A stretch of 24,257 bases of DNA from CAYMJK01 sp043101635 (GCA_043101635.1 JBICIE010000192.1:1-24257), one strand, 5' to 3'. Shown: positions 1 to 6,911, counted from the stretch's first letter. Program-made: numbers and translations. Notes: generated by a model not told the origin, from the letters alone.

Positions 1-1
1 G

Positions 2-1366
2 GACGCGTCGCTGACGGCCGGCACGCTGGATGCGACGATGCGCGCCAACGAGGAGGGTCAGGCGCGGGTCGAGAAGGCCGAGCTCGGCGGCGGTGTCACG
101 CTGGATGGACGCGACAGCGATGGCCTCCGCATCCGGGCCGAGGCCCGCCAGATCACCGCGTGGCCCCAGCGCGACCGGGCCATCCTGCTCGGCGACGCCG
201 AGACGCCGGCCAGCGTGCGGCGGGACCAGACCTCCATCGAAGCCGGGCAGCTCGAACTGGATGGACGCATCGGGCTGGTCGACGCATTCGGCGCCGGGCG
301 GCTGGAGCACGAGATCCAGGATCCCGATCGCGACAAGCGCGGCAGGCTGACTGCGCGCTGGTCGCAGCAGATGCTGCTGAACGACGAGACGGGGGACGCC
401 GCGCTGCACGGCGAGGTCGTCACGCGGATCGTGCGCAAGCACGAGGAGGACAAGATCGAGGCCGAGTCGGTGACGATCCGCTTCACGCCGCGGGATGAAG
501 CGGTCGAGGGCGCTTCGCCGGGGATCGCGCTGGAGACGGGCGCCGAGGCGGCGTCCGGGCGCCAGTTCCTCGGCGCCATCGCCATCGGCGAAGTCCTCGG
601 CGGCAGCGGCGACGGGCTGGCCCAGGTGCGCTCCGGGCGCTGGGTTGCCGACGCCACGGCCGAGGGCGGACGCCGGCTCGTGAGCCTGCTGTCGCTGGAA
701 GGGCCGCGGATCGATGCCGACGCCGTCGAGGGCACGCTGGATGTACCCGGCGCGGGGCGGCTGGTGATGCTCGATCATCGGGCTTCCGATGAAGAGGCGG
801 ACGAGGGCGCGGCGGGCGCGCAGGATGAGCAGGTCTCCGCCGCGGCCGAAGCCGCAGGGCCCGATCCGCTCCAGCCCGAGCAGATGGCCCACGGCGAGAC
901 GCTGATCACCTGGCAGGGGGCGATGGAGATGCGCCGGGCCAGCGGCCGGCTCGACATCGACCGCGCGGTGCGTCTGTCGCACCGGCCCAATCCCGATGAT
1001 CCGCTGGTGAACCTCGACTGCGAGCGGCTGGAAGCGCGCATGCGCGAAACCGGCGCTGGCGCAGGCGGGCCGGGCGACCAGTTCGCCGGCGAACTGATCA
1101 GCGCCGAGGCGTTCGGGGCGGTGTGGGCCCAGTCGGGCCAGCGCGAGCTTGTCGCCGACCGGCTGACCTACGACGCCATCACCCGCGACATCGAGGCGAC
1201 AGCGCCCGGCAGTATCGTGGTGCTGTTCGATGGCGCGCGCGGCGCCACGGCGACCGCCAGCCGCATCCTGTGGAACATCGCCACCGACCACATCCGCATC
1301 GAAGAGCCCGGCAGCGTGACGGCCCCGGCGCCGCAGCGGCCGGGGCGCGAAGGCGGGGGCGGCTAA
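2..1366 (+). CDS. OstA/LptA-like envelope protein, 5' end outside window
   Basis: The frame is open from the first bases of the window to a TAA at 1364-1366, so the 454 residues seen here are the C-terminal part of a longer protein. It consists of repeated short beta-strand stretches with alternating hydrophobic residues. Phrases such as 'ITAWPQRDRAILLGDAE', 'SIEAGQLELDGRIGLVDAFGAG' and 'LVADRLTYDAITRDIEA' resemble the beta-jellyroll repeats of the OstA/LptA family, which carry or assemble lipopolysaccharide in the periplasm. A low-complexity acidic and Ala-rich linker lies around 780-860. No catalytic motif is visible. The family call comes from pattern only. The signal peptide and any membrane anchor would be upstream of the window. 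An ATG at 38 lies inside the open frame and is probably not the real start. It could be another large planctomycetal beta-repeat protein. Confidence 0.6.
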   Translation, partial: DASLTAGTLDATMRANEEGQARVEKAELGGGVTLDGRDSDGLRIRAEARQITAWPQRDRAILLGDAETPASVRRDQTSIEAGQLELDGRIGLVDAFGAGRLEHEIQDPDRDKRGRLTARWSQQMLLNDETGDAALHGEVVTRIVRKHEEDKIEAESVTIRFTPRDEAVEGASPGIALETGAEAASGRQFLGAIAIGEVLGGSGDGLAQVRSGRWVADATAEGGRRLVSLLSLEGPRIDADAVEGTLDVPGAGRLVMLDHRASDEEADEGAAGAQDEQVSAAAEAAGPDPLQPEQMAHGETLITWQGAMEMRRASGRLDIDRAVRLSHRPNPDDPLVNLDCERLEARMRETGAGAGGPGDQFAGELISAEAFGAVWAQSGQRELVADRLTYDAITRDIEATAPGSIVVLFDGARGATATASRILWNIATDHIRIEEPGSVTAPAPQRPGREGGGG

Positions 1367-1367
1367 C

Positions 1368-1425
1368 AGAGGGCAGGAACGCGGAGCGCGCAGAGGGGGC
1401 GGAGAACGCCGAGGGGGCGTTGGAG
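1368..1425 (+). repeat. Dispersed GCAGAG-type intergenic repeat, copy 1
   Basis: Directly after the stop codon of the first gene lies a purine-rich stretch built from GCAGAG/GCGGAG/AACGC words. Its 24-nt core at 1372-1395 matches the reverse complement of 19440-19463 at 22 of 24 positions. Short repeats of this word type are, from memory, common between genes in many environmental bacteria. Function is unknown. Confidence 0.6.
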
Positions 1426-1451
1426 GGGAGCAAGCCGGGGCGCCGGCTGGC

Positions 1452-1724
1452 AGCGCTGCGCAGGGGCGCATCGGCGCTGCGCGGCGGGCGATGAGCGCTG
1501 GCCGGTGAGGTTTGAGCGCTGGTCGGACGCGCAACAGCGCTGGCGGGGGGCGCAGCAGCGCTGCTCGGCGAGGGCGCAGCGCTCGCGGGCGGCCGGGCAG
1601 CGCTCGTCGGCGGGTGCGCAGCGCTCATCAGCGGCGGCGCAGCGCTGTCTTGCGGCTGCGCAGCGCTCTTTGGCGGCTGACGAGCGCATCCAATAACCAG
1701 TGCAGCGCTGCGCAGGCCCGGCGG
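1452..1724. repeat. Array of 13 21-bp units phased on AGCGCT
   Basis: The palindrome AGCGCT recurs at 1452, 1494, 1515, 1536, 1557, 1578, 1599, 1620, 1641, 1662 and 1704. One-base variants fill the two remaining slots: GGCGCT at 1473 and AGCGCA at 1683. Every step is exactly 21 bp with no insertion or deletion. The 15 nt between palindromes are degenerate but share a CGGCGG-then-GCGC tendency. Because 21 is a multiple of three, reading frames stay open on both strands and give seven-residue repeats (AQRSSAA-like on plus, CAAADER-like on minus). I read these as by-products and not as genes. 21 bp equals two turns of B-DNA, so all palindromes face the same side of the helix. The array lies upstream of the promoter-like region of the gene at 1902. 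It could be a protein-binding array or a decaying minisatellite. Confidence 0.9.
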
Positions 1725-1823
1725 GGGCGTTATTCCCGGACCGGGCCCGCGCCGGGCGCGGGAGTTGCGCTGCCATCGGACCCGGCCCCCGCGGGCAGCC
1801 GCGGCGGCGGAGCGGCCGGCGCC

Positions 1824-1851
1824 TTGCGTTGGCCCGGAAATCGCCAATAAT
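1824..1851 (+). promoter_or_regulatory. Candidate sigma70-type promoter for the gene at 1902
   Basis: TTGCGT at 1824-1829 and AATAAT at 1846-1851 are separated by 16 nt. They match the -35 and -10 consensus at 4 and 5 of 6 positions, in an otherwise GC-rich gap. Transcription would start near 1858. The short leader would contain the 7-bp stem GCGCTGC (1859-1865)/GCAGCGC (1878-1884) just before the ribosome-binding site AGGGAG at 1889-1894. Confidence 0.45.
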
Positions 1852-1901
1852 GGAGTTGGCGCTGCTGCGCCCTGGCGGCAGCGCTGGCAGGGAGCGAGCC
1901 G

Positions 1902-3224
1902 ATGGCCACGTCGCGAGTCGCCGTTCTCGGAGCCGTTCTGGCGGCGGCAGGCGGGGCTGCCCTCGCCCAATGCCCGCCGCAGCGACTTGAGCCGCCGAGG
2001 CCGTGGTATCGAGCCGAGTACGGCCGAGCCGTGGCGATGAACGATCGGCATTTGATCGTCGGCGATCCGCTGGACGCGTCGCTCTGTCCCATTCCGCAGA
2101 ACTGCCTCAACGGCGCAGCGCATGCGTACCGCTTGAACCCGGTTTCCGGGGTTTGGGAACTACGCCAGACGCTACTCCCCGACGACGTTGGGGAATACGA
2201 CGCATTCGGCGAGGGCCTTGCGCTTGACGGCGATCGGCTGATCGCCGGCGCGGCCGGGAGCGGTGGGAGCCGCGAGCCCGGCGCGGCCTACGTGTTCGAT
2301 TTCGATGGCGACCAATGGGTCGAGACCGGGCGGATTGAGCCGGTTGAACCAGTCGTCACCTCCGCGTTCGCCAGCTCGGTGGCGGTCCGTGCGTCGCTAG
2401 TAGCCATCGGGGAGTGGGTCTATCGGCGCGCCTGGCTCTACGAGGAAACGCCCTCCGGCTGGGAGTTCCGTCAGAAGCTCACCGGCGGAAGGACGTTCGG
2501 GCAGGCCCTCGCCTTGACGGATGAGTGGCTGCTCGTCGGGGCGCCGGAGGACGACGCGCACGCCTTCTGGGGCGGCGCGGTGTACGCGTACCGGCGCGGC
2601 CCGGGCGCATCGGTGGAGTTCCGCGAGAAGCTGCTGGCGCCCGAGATCCTCGAGGGCGCGAGGTTCGGCGACGCTATCGCGGTTGAAGGCGGCGTGCTCG
2701 CCATCGGCGCGCCCGGCTGGAATACCGTGCACCTGTTCCGGCTGGACGGCGAGACCTGGGCGTGGCAGGAGGCGCTCACCTACGACACCGACGCTCTCTT
2801 GGGCACGGCGGTCGCCATGGCGGGCGATACGCTTGTGGCGTCGGCGGGGTACGCCACCCACGTCTACCGGCGCAACGCCGGCGGCTGGCGCCACGCAGCG
2901 CGTCTGACCCCCGAGCCCGACCCCGGGCCTTTCTCCGGCTTCGGCCTGTCGGCCGGAACGAGCGGGGCGTGGGCAGTTGTCGGCGCTGAGGATGTCACGG
3001 TCGGTGGCGTGGAAAGCGCCGGCGCGGCGTACGTCTTCGACTTGGACTGTCTCATTGCCTGCCGCGTCGATCTCGATGGCGATGGCGCGCTGACCCTCTT
3101 CGACTTCCTGACCTTCTTCAACCTCTTCGCCGCCGGCGACCTCGCCGCGGATTTCGATGGCGATGGCGAACTCACGCTCTTCGACTTCCTGGCGTTTCAG
3201 GATGCGTTCGGGGCGGGGTGCTGA
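1902..3224 (+). CDS. Secreted FG-GAP/beta-propeller-like protein with GC-type dockerin
   Basis: 440 residues. The ATG at 1902 has AGGGAG seven bases upstream. Residues 1 to about 23 form a signal peptide (hydrophobic core, cleavage after ALA), so the protein is exported. The mature part carries repeated units of the type 'FG..ALA..DRLIVGAP......GAAYVF', typical of FG-GAP/integrin-alpha-like beta-propellers. From about residue 386 there are two EF-hand-like calcium loops (DLDGDGALTLFDF and DFDGDGELTLFDF), and the protein ends in Gly-Cys. This is the GC-type dockerin arrangement of Phycisphaerae secreted proteins, thought to act as an anchoring or sorting domain. The gene at 18005 encodes a paralogue with the same layout and the same mature N-terminus (CPPQRLEPP.PWY). 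Ligand and biological role are unknown. Downstream is a double hairpin, and the next gene is convergent. Confidence 0.8.
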   Translation: MATSRVAVLGAVLAAAGGAALAQCPPQRLEPPRPWYRAEYGRAVAMNDRHLIVGDPLDASLCPIPQNCLNGAAHAYRLNPVSGVWELRQTLLPDDVGEYDAFGEGLALDGDRLIAGAAGSGGSREPGAAYVFDFDGDQWVETGRIEPVEPVVTSAFASSVAVRASLVAIGEWVYRRAWLYEETPSGWEFRQKLTGGRTFGQALALTDEWLLVGAPEDDAHAFWGGAVYAYRRGPGASVEFREKLLAPEILEGARFGDAIAVEGGVLAIGAPGWNTVHLFRLDGETWAWQEALTYDTDALLGTAVAMAGDTLVASAGYATHVYRRNAGGWRHAARLTPEPDPGPFSGFGLSAGTSGAWAVVGAEDVTVGGVESAGAAYVFDLDCLIACRVDLDGDGALTLFDFLTFFNLFAAGDLAADFDGDGELTLFDFLAFQDAFGAGC

Positions 3225-3319
3225 AAGAGCCCCGAGCGCGAGCTCGGGGGCCTGCTCGCGCGCCGGGCGCACAGGCATGTCGTGGCAGAGGGACCCTGAG
3301 CTTGCGCTCAGGGCTCTTT
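3224..3319. terminator. Composite inverted repeat and probable bidirectional terminator
   Basis: Two hairpins lie between convergent genes: CCCCGAGC/GCTCGGGG around a GCGA loop (3230-3249) and CCCTGAGC/GCTCAGGG around a TTGC loop (3294-3313). The second is followed by CTCTTT. The two 26-nt halves are also reverse complements of each other with three mismatches. The outer arms AAAGAGCCC (3224-3232) and GGGCTCTTT (3311-3319) can therefore pair, competing with the inner hairpins. The repeat begins on the last base of the upstream stop codon. It resembles a paired REP-type element acting as a terminator. Confidence 0.65.
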
Positions 3320-3340
3320 ACTCTGCCACTTCGCGATCGG

Positions 3341-5086
3341 TCAGTTCGACTTCGCGGCCTCGTCGCGGCGCTTGAGGGCCGCCTCGCTCTCCTCGGCCCA
3401 GCGGATCTGCTGGCTGGGCTGGTAGCTCCACTTCAGCATCGGGCGGGCCGGGTTCACGCTGCCCTTGATCCAGCCCTCCAGCACCAGCGTCTCCAGCGTC
3501 TGGATCAGCTTGTTGCGGATATAGCTGCGATGCTCGGCGGGCTGGGTCTGCACGTAGCGTTCGATCTCATCGAAGAACTGGTTGATGTCGCCGCGGCGCG
3601 CGACCATCTGCATCAGCATGCCGTGGACGCCGCCGGTGGGCAGGAAGTAAGGGCCGCGCCGCACGCCCTCGATGCGGATGACGCGCCCCCGGTCGTAGTG
3701 CGGGACGCTGTCGGGCGTGGCGCCGGCCGTGTCGGGCTTCAGCAGGTTGTAGTTGTGGAAGGTGTACTTCTGGCTCTGGCCGGCGAAGATCTCCATCACC
3801 CGGCGGGCCGCGGAGAGGTCGTAGCTGCCGAAGAACGGCAGCAGCGCGTTGGAGTTGGTGAAGCCGCCCTGGGCCAGCCAGGCCCAGGCCTGCTGCGGGT
3901 TCAGGGACAGGCCGGCCTCCTCAGCGATGCTGGCGCAGTGCTCCTGCAGGTCGGTGAAGCGGCCGTTGGCGGCGTACCAGTACTGGGCGAACTGGATGTG
4001 CTGGCGGATCGACTGACGCGTGCGCGTGTTGTAGCTCTCGCGCAGCCACCTGGAATCCAGCATGCCGCGCCGCAACTCCAGCAGCGTGCAGGCGACATCC
4101 CGCGCAGACGTGTGCGCAAGCGTCATCCCGGCGCCGAGGATCGGGTCGGCAAAGCCGGCCGACTCCCCCACCAGCCACCAGTTCTCGCCCACCAGGCGGT
4201 CGGCCAGGTGCGACCAGTCCTTGGTGGTGCGGACCTCGCCGCTGGCGGTCCCATCGCGCGTCAGTTCGGCGATCTGGGGCTGGGCCGCGATAGCCTCGTG
4301 ATACAGGTCCTGCGGCCGGACCTGGCGCTTCTGGTAGTACTCGCTGGGGCAGACGAGCCCGACGCTGGCCCGGCTCGGTCCCAGGGGAATGAACCAGAGC
4401 CAGCCGAAGCCGATGCTGCGCACCTGCACGCGCGTGGCGCCGACGCCGATCTCCACGGCCCACTTGACGTTGTCCCAGTAATCCCAGATCGCGATGTTGC
4501 GCAGGGCCTTGGGGGCGTCGGTCTCGACGCCCATGGCGCGCCGGACCAGCCCGACAGCGCCCGACGCGTCGATGTAGTCGTCCGCCTCGATGCGCGAGCC
4601 ATCGGCCAGGCGGAAGCCGTCGATCCGGTCGCCGCTGCGCTCGATCTCCGCGACGCGCGCGCCCTGGCGGACATCGCAGCCCAGGCGCGCAGCGCGATCC
4701 AGCAGGATCTTGTCATAAATCGACCGCTCGACCTGGAAGGTCGTGAAGCGGCGCTGTCCGTCGAGCTTGCCGGGGCGGGGCTCATCGACGAAGCGTTCCA
4801 GCGGATACAGGTCGAAGTCCCAGTTCTTCTCGGCGCCCCAGGTGTAGCTGGCGCCGATCTTGATCGGAAAGCCCGCGGCCTCGACCTCGTCCCATGCGCC
4901 AAGCTCCTGCAGCACGGCGTTGATGGGCGGAAGCTGGCTCTCGCCAACGTGCTCGCGCGGGAAGATCTCCTTCTCGACAATCACAACCTTCAGGTCGGGG
5001 CTGTGCACCTTGAGCAGCCCGCCGACGGTGCTGCCCGATGGCCCCCCACCGACGATCGCGACATCGAACCGAGAGTTATCGGACAT
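3341..5086 (-). CDS. Flavin-dependent halogenase-like FAD oxidoreductase
   Basis: 581 residues from the second of two adjacent ATGs. GAGGGA lies five bases upstream of that ATG but only two from the first (5089). An N-terminal Rossmann motif, VAIVGGGPSGS (residues 9-19), binds FAD, and VGESQLPP follows at about 47-54. FGWLWFIPLG (residues 227-236) contains WxWxIP, the signature that separates flavin-dependent halogenases from simple monooxygenases. Lys76 in 'GFPIKIGASYTWG' lies where the CmlS-like group has a lysine-containing segment before its ATxxWG motif. VGESAGFADPILGAGM (about 306-321) matches the second FAD-contacting segment. These enzymes use reduced FAD, halide and oxygen. The last ~200 residues are an extension without a family motif I recognise. 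No biosynthetic cluster surrounds it, so the substrate is unknown, and a dehydrogenase or geranylgeranyl-reductase-like role cannot be excluded. Confidence 0.7.
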   Translation of the reverse strand: MSDNSRFDVAIVGGGPSGSTVGGLLKVHSPDLKVVIVEKEIFPREHVGESQLPPINAVLQELGAWDEVEAAGFPIKIGASYTWGAEKNWDFDLYPLERFVDEPRPGKLDGQRRFTTFQVERSIYDKILLDRAARLGCDVRQGARVAEIERSGDRIDGFRLADGSRIEADDYIDASGAVGLVRRAMGVETDAPKALRNIAIWDYWDNVKWAVEIGVGATRVQVRSIGFGWLWFIPLGPSRASVGLVCPSEYYQKRQVRPQDLYHEAIAAQPQIAELTRDGTASGEVRTTKDWSHLADRLVGENWWLVGESAGFADPILGAGMTLAHTSARDVACTLLELRRGMLDSRWLRESYNTRTRQSIRQHIQFAQYWYAANGRFTDLQEHCASIAEEAGLSLNPQQAWAWLAQGGFTNSNALLPFFGSYDLSAARRVMEIFAGQSQKYTFHNYNLLKPDTAGATPDSVPHYDRGRVIRIEGVRRGPYFLPTGGVHGMLMQMVARRGDINQFFDEIERYVQTQPAEHRSYIRNKLIQTLETLVLEGWIKGSVNPARPMLKWSYQPSQQIRWAEESEAALKRRDEAAKSN

Positions 5087-5232
5087 CATGCTCCCTCGTG
5101 CTCGCCGGCCGGTGAAACGTCTGGCCAGCGGTCCCCCACAATACTCGGCTCGCCGGGCCGGCGTCTGGTGAAGCGGGGCCGACTGGCGCCCTACCATCCC
5201 GGCCTTCTTCCTCTGAACTGGAGCCTTCGCCG

Positions 5233-5691
5233 GTGCTGCTGACGCTCGGTCTTGCCATGTGGATCAAGGGCCTCCTGAGCGTGGCCTTCCTGTTCGTCTG
5301 CGTGATCCTGATCCTGACGGTGCTGATCCAGCGGCCATCGGGCGGCGGGCTCAGCGGGGCGTTCGGGTCGGCCTCGGGCTCGGGGCAGACGGCCTTCGGC
5401 GCCAAGACGGGCGACGCCCTGACGATCTTCACGATCGTCATGTTCGTGGTCTTCGTGCTGGGCGGGATCGGGATGAAGTTCGTGACCACGCCCTCGCAGG
5501 GGCCCACGCCGGCGGCCCTGACCAGCGGACAGGCGCCGGCGCCCGGAGGAGCCCAGCCCGCCCCGCTCGATGGCGCCCCGGCGCCGGTCGAAGGCGAGGC
5601 GGCGCCGGGGCCCGGCGCCATCCCCCAGACCACGCCCGAGCAGCCGCCTCCGGACCCGGCAGGCGACGGCTCATCCTCCGGCGGCGGCTGA
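5233..5691 (+). CDS. secG: Preprotein translocase subunit SecG
   Basis: 152 residues starting at GTG 5233, with GGAG at 5220-5223 nine bases upstream; the in-frame ATG at 5257 has no ribosome-binding site. Two transmembrane segments (about residues 10-30 and 58-78) flank the cytoplasmic loop 'IQRPSGGGLSGAFG...GSGQTAFGAKTGD', which is diagnostic of SecG. SecG is the small accessory subunit of the SecYEG channel and assists protein export through the inner membrane. The C-terminal ~70 residues are a low-complexity Pro/Ala/Gly tail. That makes the protein longer than typical SecG (about 75-110 residues), as in several other phyla. It is divergent from the halogenase-like gene and is followed 73 nt later by the yicC-type gene. 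Confidence 0.93.
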   Translation: MLLTLGLAMWIKGLLSVAFLFVCVILILTVLIQRPSGGGLSGAFGSASGSGQTAFGAKTGDALTIFTIVMFVVFVLGGIGMKFVTTPSQGPTPAALTSGQAPAPGGAQPAPLDGAPAPVEGEAAPGPGAIPQTTPEQPPPDPAGDGSSSGGG

Positions 5692-5764
5692 CGGACGCGT
5701 TCGGTAGTCGTGTGGTACACTGCGCTGGCGCCCGGACCGAGCGTGAGCGTTGGAGCGGTGTGAC

Positions 5765-6655
5765 GTGATCAGCAGCATGACCGGCTATGGCGACGCGTCA
5801 ATCGAGCGCAATGGCGCCCGCTACACGCTTGAGATCCGCTCCCTCAACAATCGGTACCTCAAGACCATCATTCGTCTTCCGGATGAGCTGCTGGGCCTGG
5901 AACCGGAGCTGGATGCCGCGGTGCGGCGTGAACTCTCCCGCGGCACGGTCACGGTGACCTGCTCGGGCAGCGACGCCACTGAGTCGGCGGCGTACACGGT
6001 CAACGCCCGGGCCCTGGAGCGGTATATCGAGCAGATCCGCGAGGCGCCCATGGCGACGGAGGTCGGCGCTGAGATCGACCTGGCCAGCCTGCTTGGCCTC
6101 CCAGGGGTGCTCCAGCCGCCGGCGGACAATCCCGAGCGACTGGCGGAGCTGCGCCGGACCTACCTCGACCTGCTCAAGAAGGCCTGCGCCGGACTTCGCC
6201 AGATGCGCCAGACCGAGGGCGCCGGGCTGGCCGGCGAGCTGCGCGACCTGTGCGTCGGCATCCAGCGCAAGCTGGAGGAGATCGGCGCCCGGGCCCCCGA
6301 GGTCAGCGCCGAGTATGAGAAGCGGCTGCGGGCCCGTATCGAGCGGCTGGTGGCGGACATGGCACTGACGGCCGAGCCGGCCGACATCCTCCGCGAGGTG
6401 GCCGCCTACGCCGAGCGGACCGACATCCACGAGGAAATCTCGCGCCTGGGCGCGCACGTGCAGCAGTTCCTGGAATCGCTCGACAGCAAAGGCGCCGAGC
6501 CGGTGGGTCGCAAGCTCGACTTCGTCGCCCAGGAAATGCTCCGCGAGGCCAACACCATCGCGAGCAAGTCGCCGGACGCCGACATCAGCCGGGCGACGAT
6601 CGAGATCAAGAGCGCCATCGACCGGATCAAGGAGCAGGTGCAGAACGTGGAGTGA
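5765..6655 (+). CDS. yicC: YicC-family endoribonuclease
   Basis: 296 residues from GTG 5765, with GGAG at 5752-5755 nine bases upstream. The resulting N-terminus MISSMTGYGDAS matches the usual MIRSMTGFG start of the family. The YicC N-terminal domain is followed by the C-terminal DUF1732 region, seen in 'EEISRLGAHVQQFLESL' and the final 'GRKLDFVAQEMLREANTIASKS.DA.IS...IEIKSAIDRIKEQVQNVE'. E. coli YicC is a metal-dependent endoribonuclease implicated in small-RNA turnover, and I assume the same class of activity here. It is probably cotranscribed with secG. Its stop is followed by a structured 50-nt stretch and then the his promoter. Confidence 0.92.
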   Translation: MISSMTGYGDASIERNGARYTLEIRSLNNRYLKTIIRLPDELLGLEPELDAAVRRELSRGTVTVTCSGSDATESAAYTVNARALERYIEQIREAPMATEVGAEIDLASLLGLPGVLQPPADNPERLAELRRTYLDLLKKACAGLRQMRQTEGAGLAGELRDLCVGIQRKLEEIGARAPEVSAEYEKRLRARIERLVADMALTAEPADILREVAAYAERTDIHEEISRLGAHVQQFLESLDSKGAEPVGRKLDFVAQEMLREANTIASKSPDADISRATIEIKSAIDRIKEQVQNVE

Positions 6656-6708
6656 GGGGCGGCTGGCCCGATATCCCCGGGGCTCATCGGCTCTTCGTCT
6701 GCGCCCCT
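6655..6708 (+). terminator. Possible terminator after yicC
   Basis: The bases after the yicC stop can fold into a two-level structure: AGGGGCG (6655-6661) with CGCCCCT (6702-6708), enclosing CCGAT/ATCGG around a CCCCGGGG core. There is no strong T-run, so rho-independent termination is only a possibility. Confidence 0.3.
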
Positions 6709-6736
6709 TGACGGACGCCATGCGCCGCGCTTTACT
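6708..6736 (+). promoter_or_regulatory. Probable sigma70-type promoter of the his operon
   Basis: TTGACG at 6708-6713 matches the -35 consensus at 5 of 6 positions. It is exactly 17 nt from TTTACT at 6731-6736, which matches the -10 consensus at 4 of 6. The expected start point falls at about 6743-6744, on the ATG of the leader peptide, so the leader mRNA may be leaderless. Confidence 0.6.
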
Positions 6737-6743
6737 TCCGCAG

Positions 6744-6803
6744 ATGCCATCCGTCCGCGTCCATCATCACCACTGCAAGCGTCACCCGTGGCGCCGGTCG
6801 TGA
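6744..6803 (+). CDS. hisL: His operon leader peptide (attenuator)
   Basis: A 19-codon frame reads MPSVRVHHHHCKRHPWRRS and ends in TGA. It holds five histidines, four of them consecutive (codons 6762-6773), in a genome stretch where such a run is otherwise unlikely. It sits between a promoter-like sequence and a strong terminator hairpin, directly ahead of hisG. That is the layout of transcription-attenuation leaders: when charged His-tRNA is scarce, the ribosome stalls on the His codons and the terminator fails to form. No ribosome-binding site precedes the ATG, consistent with a leaderless transcript. An in-frame ATG at 6720 would give a 27-residue version if transcription starts further upstream. 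It is too short for standard gene callers. Confidence 0.82.
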   Translation: MPSVRVHHHHCKRHPWRRS

Positions 6804-6830
6804 TGTGGACTGAGTAACCGACTCACCCCA

Positions 6831-6863
6831 TCGACGCCGGCTCCGCCCGGCGTCGATTGCTTT
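6831..6863 (+). terminator. His attenuator terminator hairpin
   Basis: A perfect 10-bp GC-rich stem, TCGACGCCGG (6831-6840) with CCGGCGTCGA (6847-6856), closes a 6-nt loop and is followed by TTGCTTT. A smaller hairpin, TGAGT/ACTCA (6811-6825), precedes it. The segment CCGGTCG (6794-6800), at the end of the leader frame, can pair with CGACGCCGG in the 5' arm, leaving a 2-nt bulge, and could act as part of an antiterminator. That pairing was judged by eye only. Confidence 0.75.
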
Positions 6864-6911
6864 CCGGGGCGATGGAAAGCGGCGGCGCCGGGACCCGGCA
6901 AGGAGGTCCCG

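Noticed and set aside
1452..1724. 21-bp array considered as a CRISPR array
   Set aside because: Period far too short, no unique spacers between long identical repeats, no cas genes.
1179..2123. Long minus-strand frame with PPxSAA-type heptads through the 21-bp array
   Set aside because: It overlaps the end of the first gene and the start of the next, and its heptads follow directly from a 21-bp DNA period that keeps all frames open.
3218..5242. 674-codon plus-strand frame opposite the halogenase-like gene
   Set aside because: Antisense shadow of a gene with clear FAD and WxWxIP motifs; the frame itself shows no family features.
5688..5720. Promoter for yicC (CTGACG and TACACT)
   Set aside because: The two boxes are 21 nt apart, outside the usual spacing.
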